Assembly: GCA_018433775.1 (NCBI GenBank)
Contig: JAHDQN010000008.1
Span: 97,059 to 161,058, forward strand
Source: Deltaproteobacteria bacterium
GTDB lineage: Bacteria; Desulfobacterota; Desulfomonilia; UBA1062
Length of the DNA stretch: 64,000 nucleotides
Direction of reading: 5' to 3'
The translations under genes were made by a program, and so were the position numbers. Shown piece after piece: positions 44,171 through 52,400 of this stretch. Within the stretch, counting starts at the first letter, position 1, and every line of letters starts with the position of its first letter. The notes under the pieces were generated by a model. It saw only the letters and a list, made by a program, of their open reading frames with translations. It did not search any database and was not told where the DNA came from.

Positions 44171-45421
44171 CTACCGTGCCGTTCCCGCGCGGGGGCCCCG
44201 CTGCCTGATCACCTCCATGAAGGCGTCGATCCGGGTCAAGGTCTGGCTCTCCGAGAAGCTGCGCTCGTCCACCATATGGGATTCGAGCATCATGCAGGGT
44301 ATGCCCTTTTTCTCCTGCACCATGCGCATGATGTCGTACTGGCCGAACGAGTACGGCTTGCAGCTCCGGTTCGAATGCATCACCAGGCCGTCGACCTCGT
44401 ACTTGTCGATCATCGCGAAGATGGTCTTGGCCATCTCGTCCACCCCGATGTTGAGATAGATCCTGGTGTAGGCCTCGGCCATGGAGTCGATGAAGTTGTT
44501 CTCGTCGATATACTTCATGGAGCCGCACCAGGCCGTGGTGTAGGTATCGGCCACCAGGCAGGCCCCATGGGCCGCGAAGGTGTCCGAGAGCCACTTCAGC
44601 CGGTACCATACCGGCAGGTTGTCCCACAGGAGGCGGTAGCGCTCGTTCTCCACGGCGCTGATGCCCTGGCTCACCCGCTCCTTCATCTCTTCGAGGAGCT
44701 CGGTGTAGAAGTCCACCACCTTGTCAGTGCCGCGCAGGGTGACGATGAGCGCGAGGAAGAAGAACGCGTCGAACGCGGTCATGGGAGAGGGCCGGTAGGC
44801 CGCCGCGTCCAGGACATCCTGCCAGAGCCGCTGGCCCTTCAGCGAGAGCCTTCCCACCTCCATACTCCTATCGAAATCGAACTTCTTTTTGCACACGCCC
44901 TCGAGAAACCCGATGTACTCGTCGATCTGGGTCCGGACATAGCGCCTGGCCTCCTCGGCGAAGTCCACGTGGCAGAACGGGGTGTCGAAGATGAAGAGCG
45001 GGACATCGTAGAGCCTGGCCTGGATCTCGTACCATTTCATGACCGTGCCGCAGATGTTGTTGCAGCACACGAGCATGTCGGGCTTCGGGAGGCCTCCGAT
45101 GGGCCCGCCGTCCTCCAGGGCGCACGCGATGTCCGCCCGGGCGTAAGAGCACAGGTCGGTGCTGTAACCCAGGGCTTCGGCCTTGGCGCAGAGGTCTCCC
45201 CCCATGTGGGACGCGCCGATCATGGCCCCGTAGTTTTCCGGGTAGACCGGGATGACGTCCATGGCGATGAGCGGCTCGACCGGGCCCCCGCTCGTGATCC
45301 AGGCCACCTTCTTTCCGGTCTGGTCCGCGGTCTTGGCCTCGATGTAATACTCGGTCATGATCTCGCGCATCCTCCTGGCCGACCTGAATTTCCTCTTTTT
45401 TTCGGCATCTGTCTGCGGCAT
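44171..45421 (-). CDS. 2-hydroxyacyl-CoA dehydratase subunit (HgdB/BcrC-like), 1
   Basis: A 416-residue subunit of the 2-hydroxyglutaryl-CoA dehydratase D-component / benzoyl-CoA reductase family. Conserved cysteines for a [4Fe-4S] cluster are in STDLCSYARADIAC and MLVCCNNICGTVMKW; family segments WITSGGPVEPLIAMDVIPVYPEN and HSNRSCKPYSFGQYDI are present. With the adjacent subunit it should form the heterodimeric catalytic component. Substrate cannot be read; a 2-hydroxyacyl-CoA is the simplest assumption since only one activase is present. It starts 3 bases after the other subunit. Confidence 0.88.
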   Translation of the reverse strand: MPQTDAEKKRKFRSARRMREIMTEYYIEAKTADQTGKKVAWITSGGPVEPLIAMDVIPVYPENYGAMIGASHMGGDLCAKAEALGYSTDLCSYARADIACALEDGGPIGGLPKPDMLVCCNNICGTVMKWYEIQARLYDVPLFIFDTPFCHVDFAEEARRYVRTQIDEYIGFLEGVCKKKFDFDRSMEVGRLSLKGQRLWQDVLDAAAYRPSPMTAFDAFFFLALIVTLRGTDKVVDFYTELLEEMKERVSQGISAVENERYRLLWDNLPVWYRLKWLSDTFAAHGACLVADTYTTAWCGSMKYIDENNFIDSMAEAYTRIYLNIGVDEMAKTIFAMIDKYEVDGLVMHSNRSCKPYSFGQYDIMRMVQEKKGIPCMMLESHMVDERSFSESQTLTRIDAFMEVIRQRGPRAGTAR

Positions 45422-45424
45422 GGC

Positions 45425-46594
45425 TTATCCCTCCCTTCCGGTCTGTGAGGCGCCGGTGAACGCGGCACCTGTTCCCGGCACGAGCATCTGGATGAAGGTC
45501 TCGATCCGGGTGAGGATCTGCCCTTCGGGGGGGAGACGGTCTTCGATCTCCAGCAGCATGGAGGGTATGCCCGCGTCTTTCAGATATCCTTTCAGATACG
45601 GGTAATCGAAGCTGTGGGGATCGCAGAACTTGAGGTAGAGGAAGATCACGCCCTCCACGCCGTGCTCCCGGGCCTGCGCCGCGATATGCTCTCCTCTTGC
45701 CGTGGGCGACTTGTGCTTTGACGGGCAGACCTGCCGCTCGAAGAGGCGCTCGGCAATCGATGCGACGGGGTCGCCCTCTTCCCGGATCGCGCCCGAGAAC
45801 CAGCGGGTCCCCGTGCACAGGTCGTCCCAGACCACCTGCCCTCCCGAACGCTCGATGAGGTCGTAGACGTCCGGGTGGTTGCACGCATTGCCCACCAGCA
45901 TGAGCCGTCTGCCCCGGCCGTCGCGGCCGGTCACGCGCTCCCGAAGCTCCCCAAGAAGGGCCTGAAGCCTGTCTCTGAGCACCTCCCTGTCCATGACCAT
46001 GGACGCCCTGACAATCGAGAAGAGCTCGCCGCCCGTGAGAATTCCTGGATTGCGGGACTTGAGCTCGTAGATCTCGCTCAGGCAGGAGCGGATAATGTTA
46101 AAGGTCCTGATGGAGGACCTGAGACTTTCCTCGGTGACAGTGAGGCCGAAGTAGGACTCCAGATCTCTTTTGAACCTCTGCAGCACGTCGATCAGATACT
46201 GCCTGGCGCTCTCGCCCGTGAGCTTGACCGGGAGCACCACGTCGGCAAAGAAGCCGTGGCCGGTGTTGAGCCGCCAGATATCGGAGAGTCGCTGGATGGA
46301 GTCGCAGGTATGGGGAAAAACCGTGCCTTCGAGATAATCGAGCCCGCCGGTCAGCGACTCGGCGAGCGCTCCGCGCACGAGCGAGCAGCAGTAGGCCTGC
46401 AGGTGCCTGTCCGCGATTCCGGAGTCGCCCCCGGTTCCGAAGAGCCGTACCGGATGCAGCCCGGCCGCGTGGATGATCTCCTCGGGCGCGTAGGAACAGT
46501 AATACCCGATCACGGACCGTCCCGACGCCCTGATCCTCCGGGCATATGCGCCGGGATCGCCGGCAACCTCGATGAATTCGTTCAGTATGTTCAT
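45425..46594 (-). CDS. 2-hydroxyacyl-CoA dehydratase subunit (HgdB-like), 2
   Basis: A 389-residue second dehydratase subunit, more divergent. It has IGYYCSYAPEEIIHAAGLHPVRLFG and YCCSLVRGALAESLTGGLDYL, then PHTCDSIQRLSDIWR, supplying the cluster cysteines. The C-terminal motif GVEGVIFLYLKFCDPHSFDYPYLK is followed by MLLEIEDRLPPEGQILTRIE, as in HgdB/BcrB proteins. The start at 46594 follows GGGGGATCTTAC. It is the first gene of the minus-strand operon and is divergent from the LarA-like gene across 248 bases. Confidence 0.88.
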   Translation of the reverse strand: MNILNEFIEVAGDPGAYARRIRASGRSVIGYYCSYAPEEIIHAAGLHPVRLFGTGGDSGIADRHLQAYCCSLVRGALAESLTGGLDYLEGTVFPHTCDSIQRLSDIWRLNTGHGFFADVVLPVKLTGESARQYLIDVLQRFKRDLESYFGLTVTEESLRSSIRTFNIIRSCLSEIYELKSRNPGILTGGELFSIVRASMVMDREVLRDRLQALLGELRERVTGRDGRGRRLMLVGNACNHPDVYDLIERSGGQVVWDDLCTGTRWFSGAIREEGDPVASIAERLFERQVCPSKHKSPTARGEHIAAQAREHGVEGVIFLYLKFCDPHSFDYPYLKGYLKDAGIPSMLLEIEDRLPPEGQILTRIETFIQMLVPGTGAAFTGASQTGREG

Positions 46595-46842
46595 GTAAGA
46601 TCCCCCGTGCACTGGTATGGAACAACAGGCCAAGAGCCGGATCATGCCTGCGGACAGGCATTGTGCCGACGCGCACCGGATTGCACATCCCCGGCAGGTC
46701 CATGAAAAACGGCCGTGCGGCATCGGGACTTCCCCCGGCAAACAGAGGGGATTATATCAGCACGAAGTTGTTCCTTTCAACGAAAAAACAGCTTATAATA
46801 ATACGATACGACATTACCATAGAATGTTTCAGGGAGGGCGTT

Positions 46843-48087
46843 ATGAAGAAGGTTTCGGTCCCGTCCAGGCTCTGGTACGAGAACAATGAGCGCGAACTCG
46901 CTTTTCCGGAACAGTGGGAGGTCATCAACCTCACCTCTCCGGGATTCGAAAAGCCCGGTCTGAGCCCGGAGGAAATCAAGGCAAAGGTGGAGCGGCCCAT
47001 CGAGGGCCCTTCTCTCGAGGAGCTCGCACAGGGCAAGAAGCAGGCCGTGATCGTGTTCGACGACATGACAAGGCCCACCCCGGTCAGGGACGTTGCGCCG
47101 TTCGTTCTCGACGCCCTTCACCGCGCCGGGCTTGAGAAGGACCGGATCAGGTTTCTCTGGGCCCTGGGCTCGCACGGGGCATACGACATGATCAATGCCC
47201 GCAAGAAGCTCGGGGACGAGATCGTCGAGAACTACGCGGTGTACAACCACGATCCTTTCCAGAACACCGTGCGCGTGGGAAGGACCCCCACCGGGGTCGA
47301 GCTCTGGTTCAACCGCGAGTTCATGGACTGCGACCTCAAGATCGGCATCGGCTGCGTCACGGCCCACGTGCACGTTGGCTTCGGCGGAGGCGCCAAGCTC
47401 ATCATGCCGGGTGTGGCAGGGATCGAGACCATCAACCAGTTCCACAACCAGCTCTTTCGCGACCCGGGCAGGTCCGGCCTGGGGAACTTCGACAACAACA
47501 TCATGCGGGCCGAGTGCGACGCCGCGGGCGAGATGGCCGGGCTCGACTTCAAGATCGACTGCCTGCTCAACCGCCGGGGCCGGATCGTGAATCTCTTTGC
47601 CGGGCCGTTCAGGGCCACCCACCAGGCGGGCGCGGACGAAGGCAGGGACCACTACGGCATCCCCTTTTCCAGCGGCTATGACATCGTGGTGTGCAATGCC
47701 TACGGCAAGGCCAATGAGTCGGCCATTGCCCTGCTGCTCGCGCTCACGACCCTGAAGCCGGGCGGACAGGGCACCGCGGTGCTCATATGTGATGCGCCCG
47801 AGGGCCAGGTGCCCCACTACGTCATGCGCTCCTGGGGGAGCGGCTACGGGGGGAGGCACTACGCACACAGGAACCCGGGGTTCATCCCCATGCTCATGAA
47901 GAGGCTCATCGTGCTCAATCCCTTGCCCGACCGGACGAGCCTGGACCTCATCTGCCACAACGACGACGCCGTTGTCGTCAAGACCTGGGACGAGGTGATC
48001 TCGCTGCTCAAGCAGGACTATCCGGATGCGGCGCGAGTCGCCGTGGTCCAGGACGGCACCATGCAGTACATGAAACCGCCGGCCTGA
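46843..48087 (+). CDS. LarA-like nickel-pincer-nucleotide racemase-family enzyme
   Basis: A 414-residue homologue of lactate racemase LarA (DUF2088 plus C-terminal domain). The lysine that tethers the nickel-pincer cofactor in LarA has a counterpart in Lys185 (GFGGGAKLIMPG). Active-site histidines correspond to His111 (LGSHGAYD), His175 (CVTAHVHVGF) and His201, and the DDMTRPTP segment matches the conserved D-x-TRP. LarA homologues act on many 2-hydroxyacids, so racemisation or epimerisation of a 2-hydroxy compound is likely. No larB/C/E cofactor genes are in the window. The ATG follows AGGGAGGGCGTT. Confidence 0.85.
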   Translation: MKKVSVPSRLWYENNERELAFPEQWEVINLTSPGFEKPGLSPEEIKAKVERPIEGPSLEELAQGKKQAVIVFDDMTRPTPVRDVAPFVLDALHRAGLEKDRIRFLWALGSHGAYDMINARKKLGDEIVENYAVYNHDPFQNTVRVGRTPTGVELWFNREFMDCDLKIGIGCVTAHVHVGFGGGAKLIMPGVAGIETINQFHNQLFRDPGRSGLGNFDNNIMRAECDAAGEMAGLDFKIDCLLNRRGRIVNLFAGPFRATHQAGADEGRDHYGIPFSSGYDIVVCNAYGKANESAIALLLALTTLKPGGQGTAVLICDAPEGQVPHYVMRSWGSGYGGRHYAHRNPGFIPMLMKRLIVLNPLPDRTSLDLICHNDDAVVVKTWDEVISLLKQDYPDAARVAVVQDGTMQYMKPPA

Positions 48088-48262
48088 CAAAAGACCAGGT
48101 TCCCCTTCTCAATACAGGACTTTCCGGCTATAGGAAAGGGAGAGCGGTGCGCCCGAACACGGTCCTCCGGGCTCTTTTGAAAGGAGACCACGCGTCAGCC
48201 CGGGCAAGAGTCGTATGCTTGGAGGATTGGCCGCCGCCTGTCATGGGAGAGGAGAGCACATC

Positions 48263-50125
48263 GTGAGCAGAAAGCAGGACGGAAAATCCATGCCGTGGGA
48301 GGACCGCGTCGTCACCCCGCAGGAGGCATTGCACCACATCGAACCCGGGATGAAGATCTTTCTGGGCACCGGCGTTTCCGAGCCCCGGACCCTGGTGAAG
48401 CACCTCATGGCATCGGACGAGCCCAACCTCCAGGACCTGGAGCTGATCCAGCTCGTGAGCCTGGGCGACGTGATCACCATGAAGGAGCTCCAGACCCAGA
48501 AGTTCAGGCTCAAGACCTTCTTCTCGGGCTGGGTGGCGAGCGAGGCCATCACCCAGGGCCATGTCGACATGATACCGAGCCGGTTCGCGCGGATCCCGGC
48601 CCTCATCGAGTCGCGCATGCTGCCCATCGACGCGGCCTTCATCCAGGTCACGCCTCCCAACGAGGCGGGCTACTGCAGCCTGGGCATGGCGGTCGATGCC
48701 GCGCGCCATGCCATGGATCAGGCATCGCTCGTGATCGGCGAGGTCAACCGCGATGTGCCCTTCACCTTCGGCGACACCTTTGTGCCAATCTCCGAGTTCG
48801 ACTTCCTGGTCCGCTCCCAGGACCCGCCCATCTACTTCGAGCGCTGGCCCGTGGACGAGGTGTTCGACCAGGTGGGCGCGAACGTGGCCTCGGTCATCGA
48901 AGACGGGAGCTGCCTGAGCTTCTCCATCGGCCCCCTCTACGAGGCCCTGGCACGTCACCTGGTCCAGAAGCGCCACTTAGGCATCCACTCGCCCTTTTTC
49001 ACGGACGCCCTCATGGACCTGGTCAGGAGCGGCGCGGTGTCGAACCGCAACAAGCGTGTCTACCGAGGGAAGTCGCTCACCTCCTACGCCTTCGGCACAA
49101 AGGAGCTCATGGCCTGGCTCGACCGAAACCCCCTGGTGGATTTCCAGGGAATCGACACCGTGTTCAACCCGGTCCAGATCGGCATGAACCCGAGGTTCAT
49201 CGCGGTCATCCCGGCCCGGAAGGTCGACCTCTCGGGACGGGTCGCCATGCACATCGGCAAGGGCAACGTGGCCACCACCCCGGGCGAGGTGGCCGATTTC
49301 GTCAACGGCGCCGAGCTCTCGGAGCGGGGCAGCACCATCTTCGCCCTGCCCAGCCGGAACCTCAAAGGCAGGTCCAATATCCTCCTTTCCGTGGAAGATC
49401 TGCCCAACCAGCTCAGCCTGCAGGAGTCCGTGGACATGGTGGTCACCGAGTACGGCGTGGCAAACATGCGGGGCCGGACCGTACGCGAGAGGGCCCAGTT
49501 CCTCATCGATATCGCCCATCCCGGGGACCGGAAAACGCTCTTCGAGCAGGCCAAGGAAAAGAAGATCCTCTACCCCGACCAGATCTACCTGCCGGAATCC
49601 GCACGCCTCTATCCTTCGCATATCGCCACCGGGCACACCTTCAAGGGAGACGTCGAGGTCCGGTTCCGCGCCATCAAGCCTTCCGACGAGGAGGAGATGC
49701 GCAGGCTCTTCTACCGATTCTCGGACAAGACGGTCTATTACCGCTATTTCAGCCCCATCAAGGTCATGCCCCATGCCAAGATGCAGCAGTACGTGAACAT
49801 CGACTACATCGACACGCTCTCCATCGTTGGCCTGACAGGCTCTCCCGAAGAGGAGCACATTGTGGCCGAGGCCCGCTTCGTCAAGGACCGGAAGAAGCCC
49901 TACGGGGACGTGGCCTTCGTGGTGGAGGAACAATACCAGGACATGGGGATCGCCACCTATCTCTACAAGATGCTCGTGACCCTGGCCAGGGAGCGCGGCC
50001 TCCACGGGTTCACGGCAGACGTACTGGCGAGCAACAAGGCCATGATGAAGGTGTTCGAAAAGGGCAGTTGCCCGGTCCATGCGACCCTCTCCCAGGGCGC
50101 GTACGAGCTCGTCATCACGTTCTGA
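48263..50125 (+). CDS. CoA-transferase / acetyl-CoA hydrolase fused to a GNAT domain
   Basis: A 620-residue fusion. Residues about 10-430 are an acetyl-CoA hydrolase/4-hydroxybutyrate-CoA-transferase-type protein (IEPGMKIFLGTGVSEPRTLVK, PPNEAGYCSLGMAVD, MVVTEYGVANMRGRTVRERA). Residues about 460-620 are a GNAT acyltransferase (VRFRAIKPSDEEEMRRLFY, DVAFVVEEQYQDMGIATYLY, ADVLASNKAMMKVFEK). The fusion may both activate an acid with CoA and acylate a protein. GTG 48263 with GGAGAGGAGAG upstream is chosen; ATG 48290 is an alternative. It follows the LarA-like gene and could supply CoA esters to the dehydratase. Confidence 0.88.
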   Translation: MSRKQDGKSMPWEDRVVTPQEALHHIEPGMKIFLGTGVSEPRTLVKHLMASDEPNLQDLELIQLVSLGDVITMKELQTQKFRLKTFFSGWVASEAITQGHVDMIPSRFARIPALIESRMLPIDAAFIQVTPPNEAGYCSLGMAVDAARHAMDQASLVIGEVNRDVPFTFGDTFVPISEFDFLVRSQDPPIYFERWPVDEVFDQVGANVASVIEDGSCLSFSIGPLYEALARHLVQKRHLGIHSPFFTDALMDLVRSGAVSNRNKRVYRGKSLTSYAFGTKELMAWLDRNPLVDFQGIDTVFNPVQIGMNPRFIAVIPARKVDLSGRVAMHIGKGNVATTPGEVADFVNGAELSERGSTIFALPSRNLKGRSNILLSVEDLPNQLSLQESVDMVVTEYGVANMRGRTVRERAQFLIDIAHPGDRKTLFEQAKEKKILYPDQIYLPESARLYPSHIATGHTFKGDVEVRFRAIKPSDEEEMRRLFYRFSDKTVYYRYFSPIKVMPHAKMQQYVNIDYIDTLSIVGLTGSPEEEHIVAEARFVKDRKKPYGDVAFVVEEQYQDMGIATYLYKMLVTLARERGLHGFTADVLASNKAMMKVFEKGSCPVHATLSQGAYELVITF

Positions 50126-50566
50126 GGCGTATGCCTGTCATGAGGGCCGTGCCTGGCCGAGTCCCGCACCACCCATTGGCGGGACTTCCTCACCCGGGCT
50201 TGCCGCACGGATGGATGACCGGGGCCGGGCGATCAGGGGCGTTGGCGGCGTAGCCCCGGTCCTTCCGGCAGGCCTCCTTTACCCGTCCTTTATATTGACG
50301 TAAGGTGCGCCGGACTACTCTGGGGGTTTCACCTCCGATCACTATTATAAAATCAGGAGCCATAGTGCGTTGCCGAGCGGGTCTGCGAGGCGCGTCCAAG
50401 GATGGCTGGCTCTGTTCCGGCGCATCGGGTTCTCCCGGTCTCCGCGTCCCTGCGGGGACCACGGCGGACACGGGAGCCGGGCGTTTTATAGATGGCGGTG
50501 GGAAAACCGCTGTCATAAAAAAGGGGCACTACCGGCACCGTGACCAGGGCACTGCAGGTGGAGAGC
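50126..50566. other. 441-base gap between CoA-transferase fusion and histidine kinase
   Basis: Contains a perfect 8-bp hairpin AGTCCCGC / GCGGGACT (50160-50186) 35 bases after the stop, a likely transcript end without a clear T-run. A TTGACG at 50297 is followed by an AT-rich ATTATAAAATC segment, and GGTGGAGAGC serves as ribosome-binding site for the kinase. No tRNA or convincing coding frame was found. Confidence 0.4.
50160..50186 (+). terminator. Hairpin after the CoA-transferase/GNAT gene
   Basis: Perfect 8-bp stem AGTCCCGC (50160-50167) and GCGGGACT (50179-50186) with an 11-base loop. Only TTCCT follows, so it is a weak terminator candidate. Confidence 0.35.
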
Positions 50567-52324
50567 ATGAGAGAAACCACACTGACGGGAAAGCGGCTCA
50601 GGGCACGACTGGCAGCATCCATGAAGCTGATAGCCGAACTGAAAGAGTCGCAGGAGAATTGCAAGCAGGCGGAAATCGCTCTTCGGGAGAGCGAGCAGAA
50701 GCTCGGGCTGTTCATCGAGAATGCACCGGCGGCCATCGCTATGATGGATCGCGAGATGCGCTACATCGCCGTCAGCCGCAGGTGGCTCAAGGATTATGGC
50801 CTGGGACAGAGGGATATCATCGGCCGGAGCCATTACGAGATCTTTCCCGAGATTCCGTCGCGGTGGAAGGAGATCCATCGTCGCGGGCTTGCCGGCGAGA
50901 CCTTGAGGTGCGAGGAAGACCCCTTTCCCCGTCTCGACGGCAAGGTGGACTGGGTGAGATGGGAGATCCTTCCCTGGCGCGGGAGCGAGGGAAACATCGG
51001 CGGGATCATCATGTTCACCGAGGTGATCACGGCCCGTAAGGAGCTCGAACAGGAGCTCGGCACTTATCGCGAGCATCTCGAAGGCCTGGTGAAACAGCGC
51101 ACGCGTGAGCTCGAAGAAAGGAACAGAAATCTCGCCCGGGAAATCGCCGAACGCAGAAAGGCCGAAGATGAGAGACTAAGGATTGAATCCCGTCTCGCAC
51201 AGGCCCAGAGGATCGAGGCCCTCGACCGGTTTGCCGGAGGCATAGCCCATGATCTGAACAATCTCCTCTACCCCATCATCGTCAACACCGAGGAGCTCCT
51301 GCAGGAAGAGCCACCCGATTCTCCCCGCCGCGAGATCCTGGAACAGATCCTGAATTCGGCGAGCCGCCAGCGAAACCTGGTAAAAAAGGTGCTGACCTTC
51401 AGCAGGCTGAGCGAAAAGAGCCTGATCCCCATGCACCTTGCGCCGCAACTGGAAGAGACCGTGGGGTTCCTCCGCTCCACCCTTCCAAGCACCCTGGAGA
51501 TCAGGTGCCGGATCGAGGCGATCTCGGACGTGGCCATGGGCGATCCCATCCAGTTTCAGCAGATCGTCATGAATCTTTTCCAGAACGCGGCCGACGCGCT
51601 TTCATCCAGGAAGGGTACCATCGATGTAAGCCTGAAGGAAACCCATCTGGAGTCTGAGAGCGCCCCCCAGGGGATCCGGACAGGCGACTACCTGGAACTC
51701 AGGGTCAGTGACAACGGCCCCGGCATGCCGCCCGAGGTGCAGGAGCATATCTTCGAGCCTTTCTACACCACCAAGGGTGTGGGAAGGGGAACCGGCCTCG
51801 GACTCTCGGTCGTGCACGGCATAGTCACGGGGTTCGGAGGCGCCATCACCGTGGAGAGCGAGGAGGGTAAGGGTACCCTGTTCAACGTCTTTATTCCGGA
51901 ATATCCGGGAGCGGTCGATTATCAGGCATCTCCGGATCACCAGGCATTGCCCCGGGGCGAGGAAAGGATCCTGCTGATCGATGACGAGGAGGCTATCCTC
52001 GCCAGCCTGAAGCGGGCATTGAACATCTCGGGCTATCGCGTCGTGGCCGTGAAGGACAGCATGGAGGCGCTCCGCCTGTTCGGCATGCATCCCTCCGATT
52101 TCGACCTCGTAATAACCGACCTGACCATGCCGAAGATGACGGGCATCGAACTGGCCGGGAAGGTCCTCGGGATACGCCCGGACATCCCGGTGATACTGAG
52201 CACCGGTTTCAACGACGTCATCGACGACCGGGAGGCGAAGTCTCACGGAATCAAGGAACTGCTGCTGAAACCGGCCGGCAGCGGAGAGCTGAAGGCAACG
52301 GTCCGCAGGGCCCTGGAGCACTGA
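50567..52324 (+). CDS. Hybrid sensor histidine kinase (PAS-HisKA-HATPase-REC)
   Basis: A 585-residue soluble kinase. An N-terminal coiled coil is followed by a PAS domain (about residues 50-170: FIENAPAAIAMMDREMRYIAV ... WEILPWRGSEGNIGGIIMF), a second coiled coil, and the phospho-accepting His in FAGGIAHDLNNLLYPI. The HATPase has N-box FQNAADAL, VSDNGPGMPP and GTGLGLSVVHGI. The C-terminal receiver has LIDDEEAIL and the phospho-acceptor Asp in LVITDLTMPKMTG. No transmembrane segment, so it senses a cytoplasmic signal. ATG 50567 with AGGTGGAG is preferred over GTG 50540. No output regulator is adjacent. Confidence 0.9.
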   Translation: MRETTLTGKRLRARLAASMKLIAELKESQENCKQAEIALRESEQKLGLFIENAPAAIAMMDREMRYIAVSRRWLKDYGLGQRDIIGRSHYEIFPEIPSRWKEIHRRGLAGETLRCEEDPFPRLDGKVDWVRWEILPWRGSEGNIGGIIMFTEVITARKELEQELGTYREHLEGLVKQRTRELEERNRNLAREIAERRKAEDERLRIESRLAQAQRIEALDRFAGGIAHDLNNLLYPIIVNTEELLQEEPPDSPRREILEQILNSASRQRNLVKKVLTFSRLSEKSLIPMHLAPQLEETVGFLRSTLPSTLEIRCRIEAISDVAMGDPIQFQQIVMNLFQNAADALSSRKGTIDVSLKETHLESESAPQGIRTGDYLELRVSDNGPGMPPEVQEHIFEPFYTTKGVGRGTGLGLSVVHGIVTGFGGAITVESEEGKGTLFNVFIPEYPGAVDYQASPDHQALPRGEERILLIDDEEAILASLKRALNISGYRVVAVKDSMEALRLFGMHPSDFDLVITDLTMPKMTGIELAGKVLGIRPDIPVILSTGFNDVIDDREAKSHGIKELLLKPAGSGELKATVRRALEH

Positions 52325-52357
52325 GCGCCTTGTCCGGGAATTCAGAGGGACGTACTG

Positions 52358-52400
52358 CCGCCCCGGCTGTTCCACCGGAGCGGGCGGGGCGGTCTTATAT
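52358..52400 (+). terminator. Hairpin between convergent kinase and ABC-F genes
   Basis: CCGCCCC (52358-52364) and GGGGCGG (52386-52392) form a 7-bp stem followed by the T-rich TCTTATATTTG, which also overlaps the end of the ABC-F gene. A plausible terminator for the plus-strand kinase gene. Confidence 0.4.

Noticed and set aside
42470..46594. Benzoyl-CoA reductase (Bcr/Bzd) operon
   Set aside because: The subunits are of the same superfamily, but only one HgdC-sized activase is present, not the two ATPase subunits of class I benzoyl-CoA reductase, and no ring-degradation genes adjoin.
50190..50516. 108-codon minus-strand open frame in the gap before the histidine kinase
   Set aside because: Low-complexity Pro/Arg-rich translation typical of GC-rich non-coding DNA, with no ribosome-binding site; another frame on the opposite strand is equally open.
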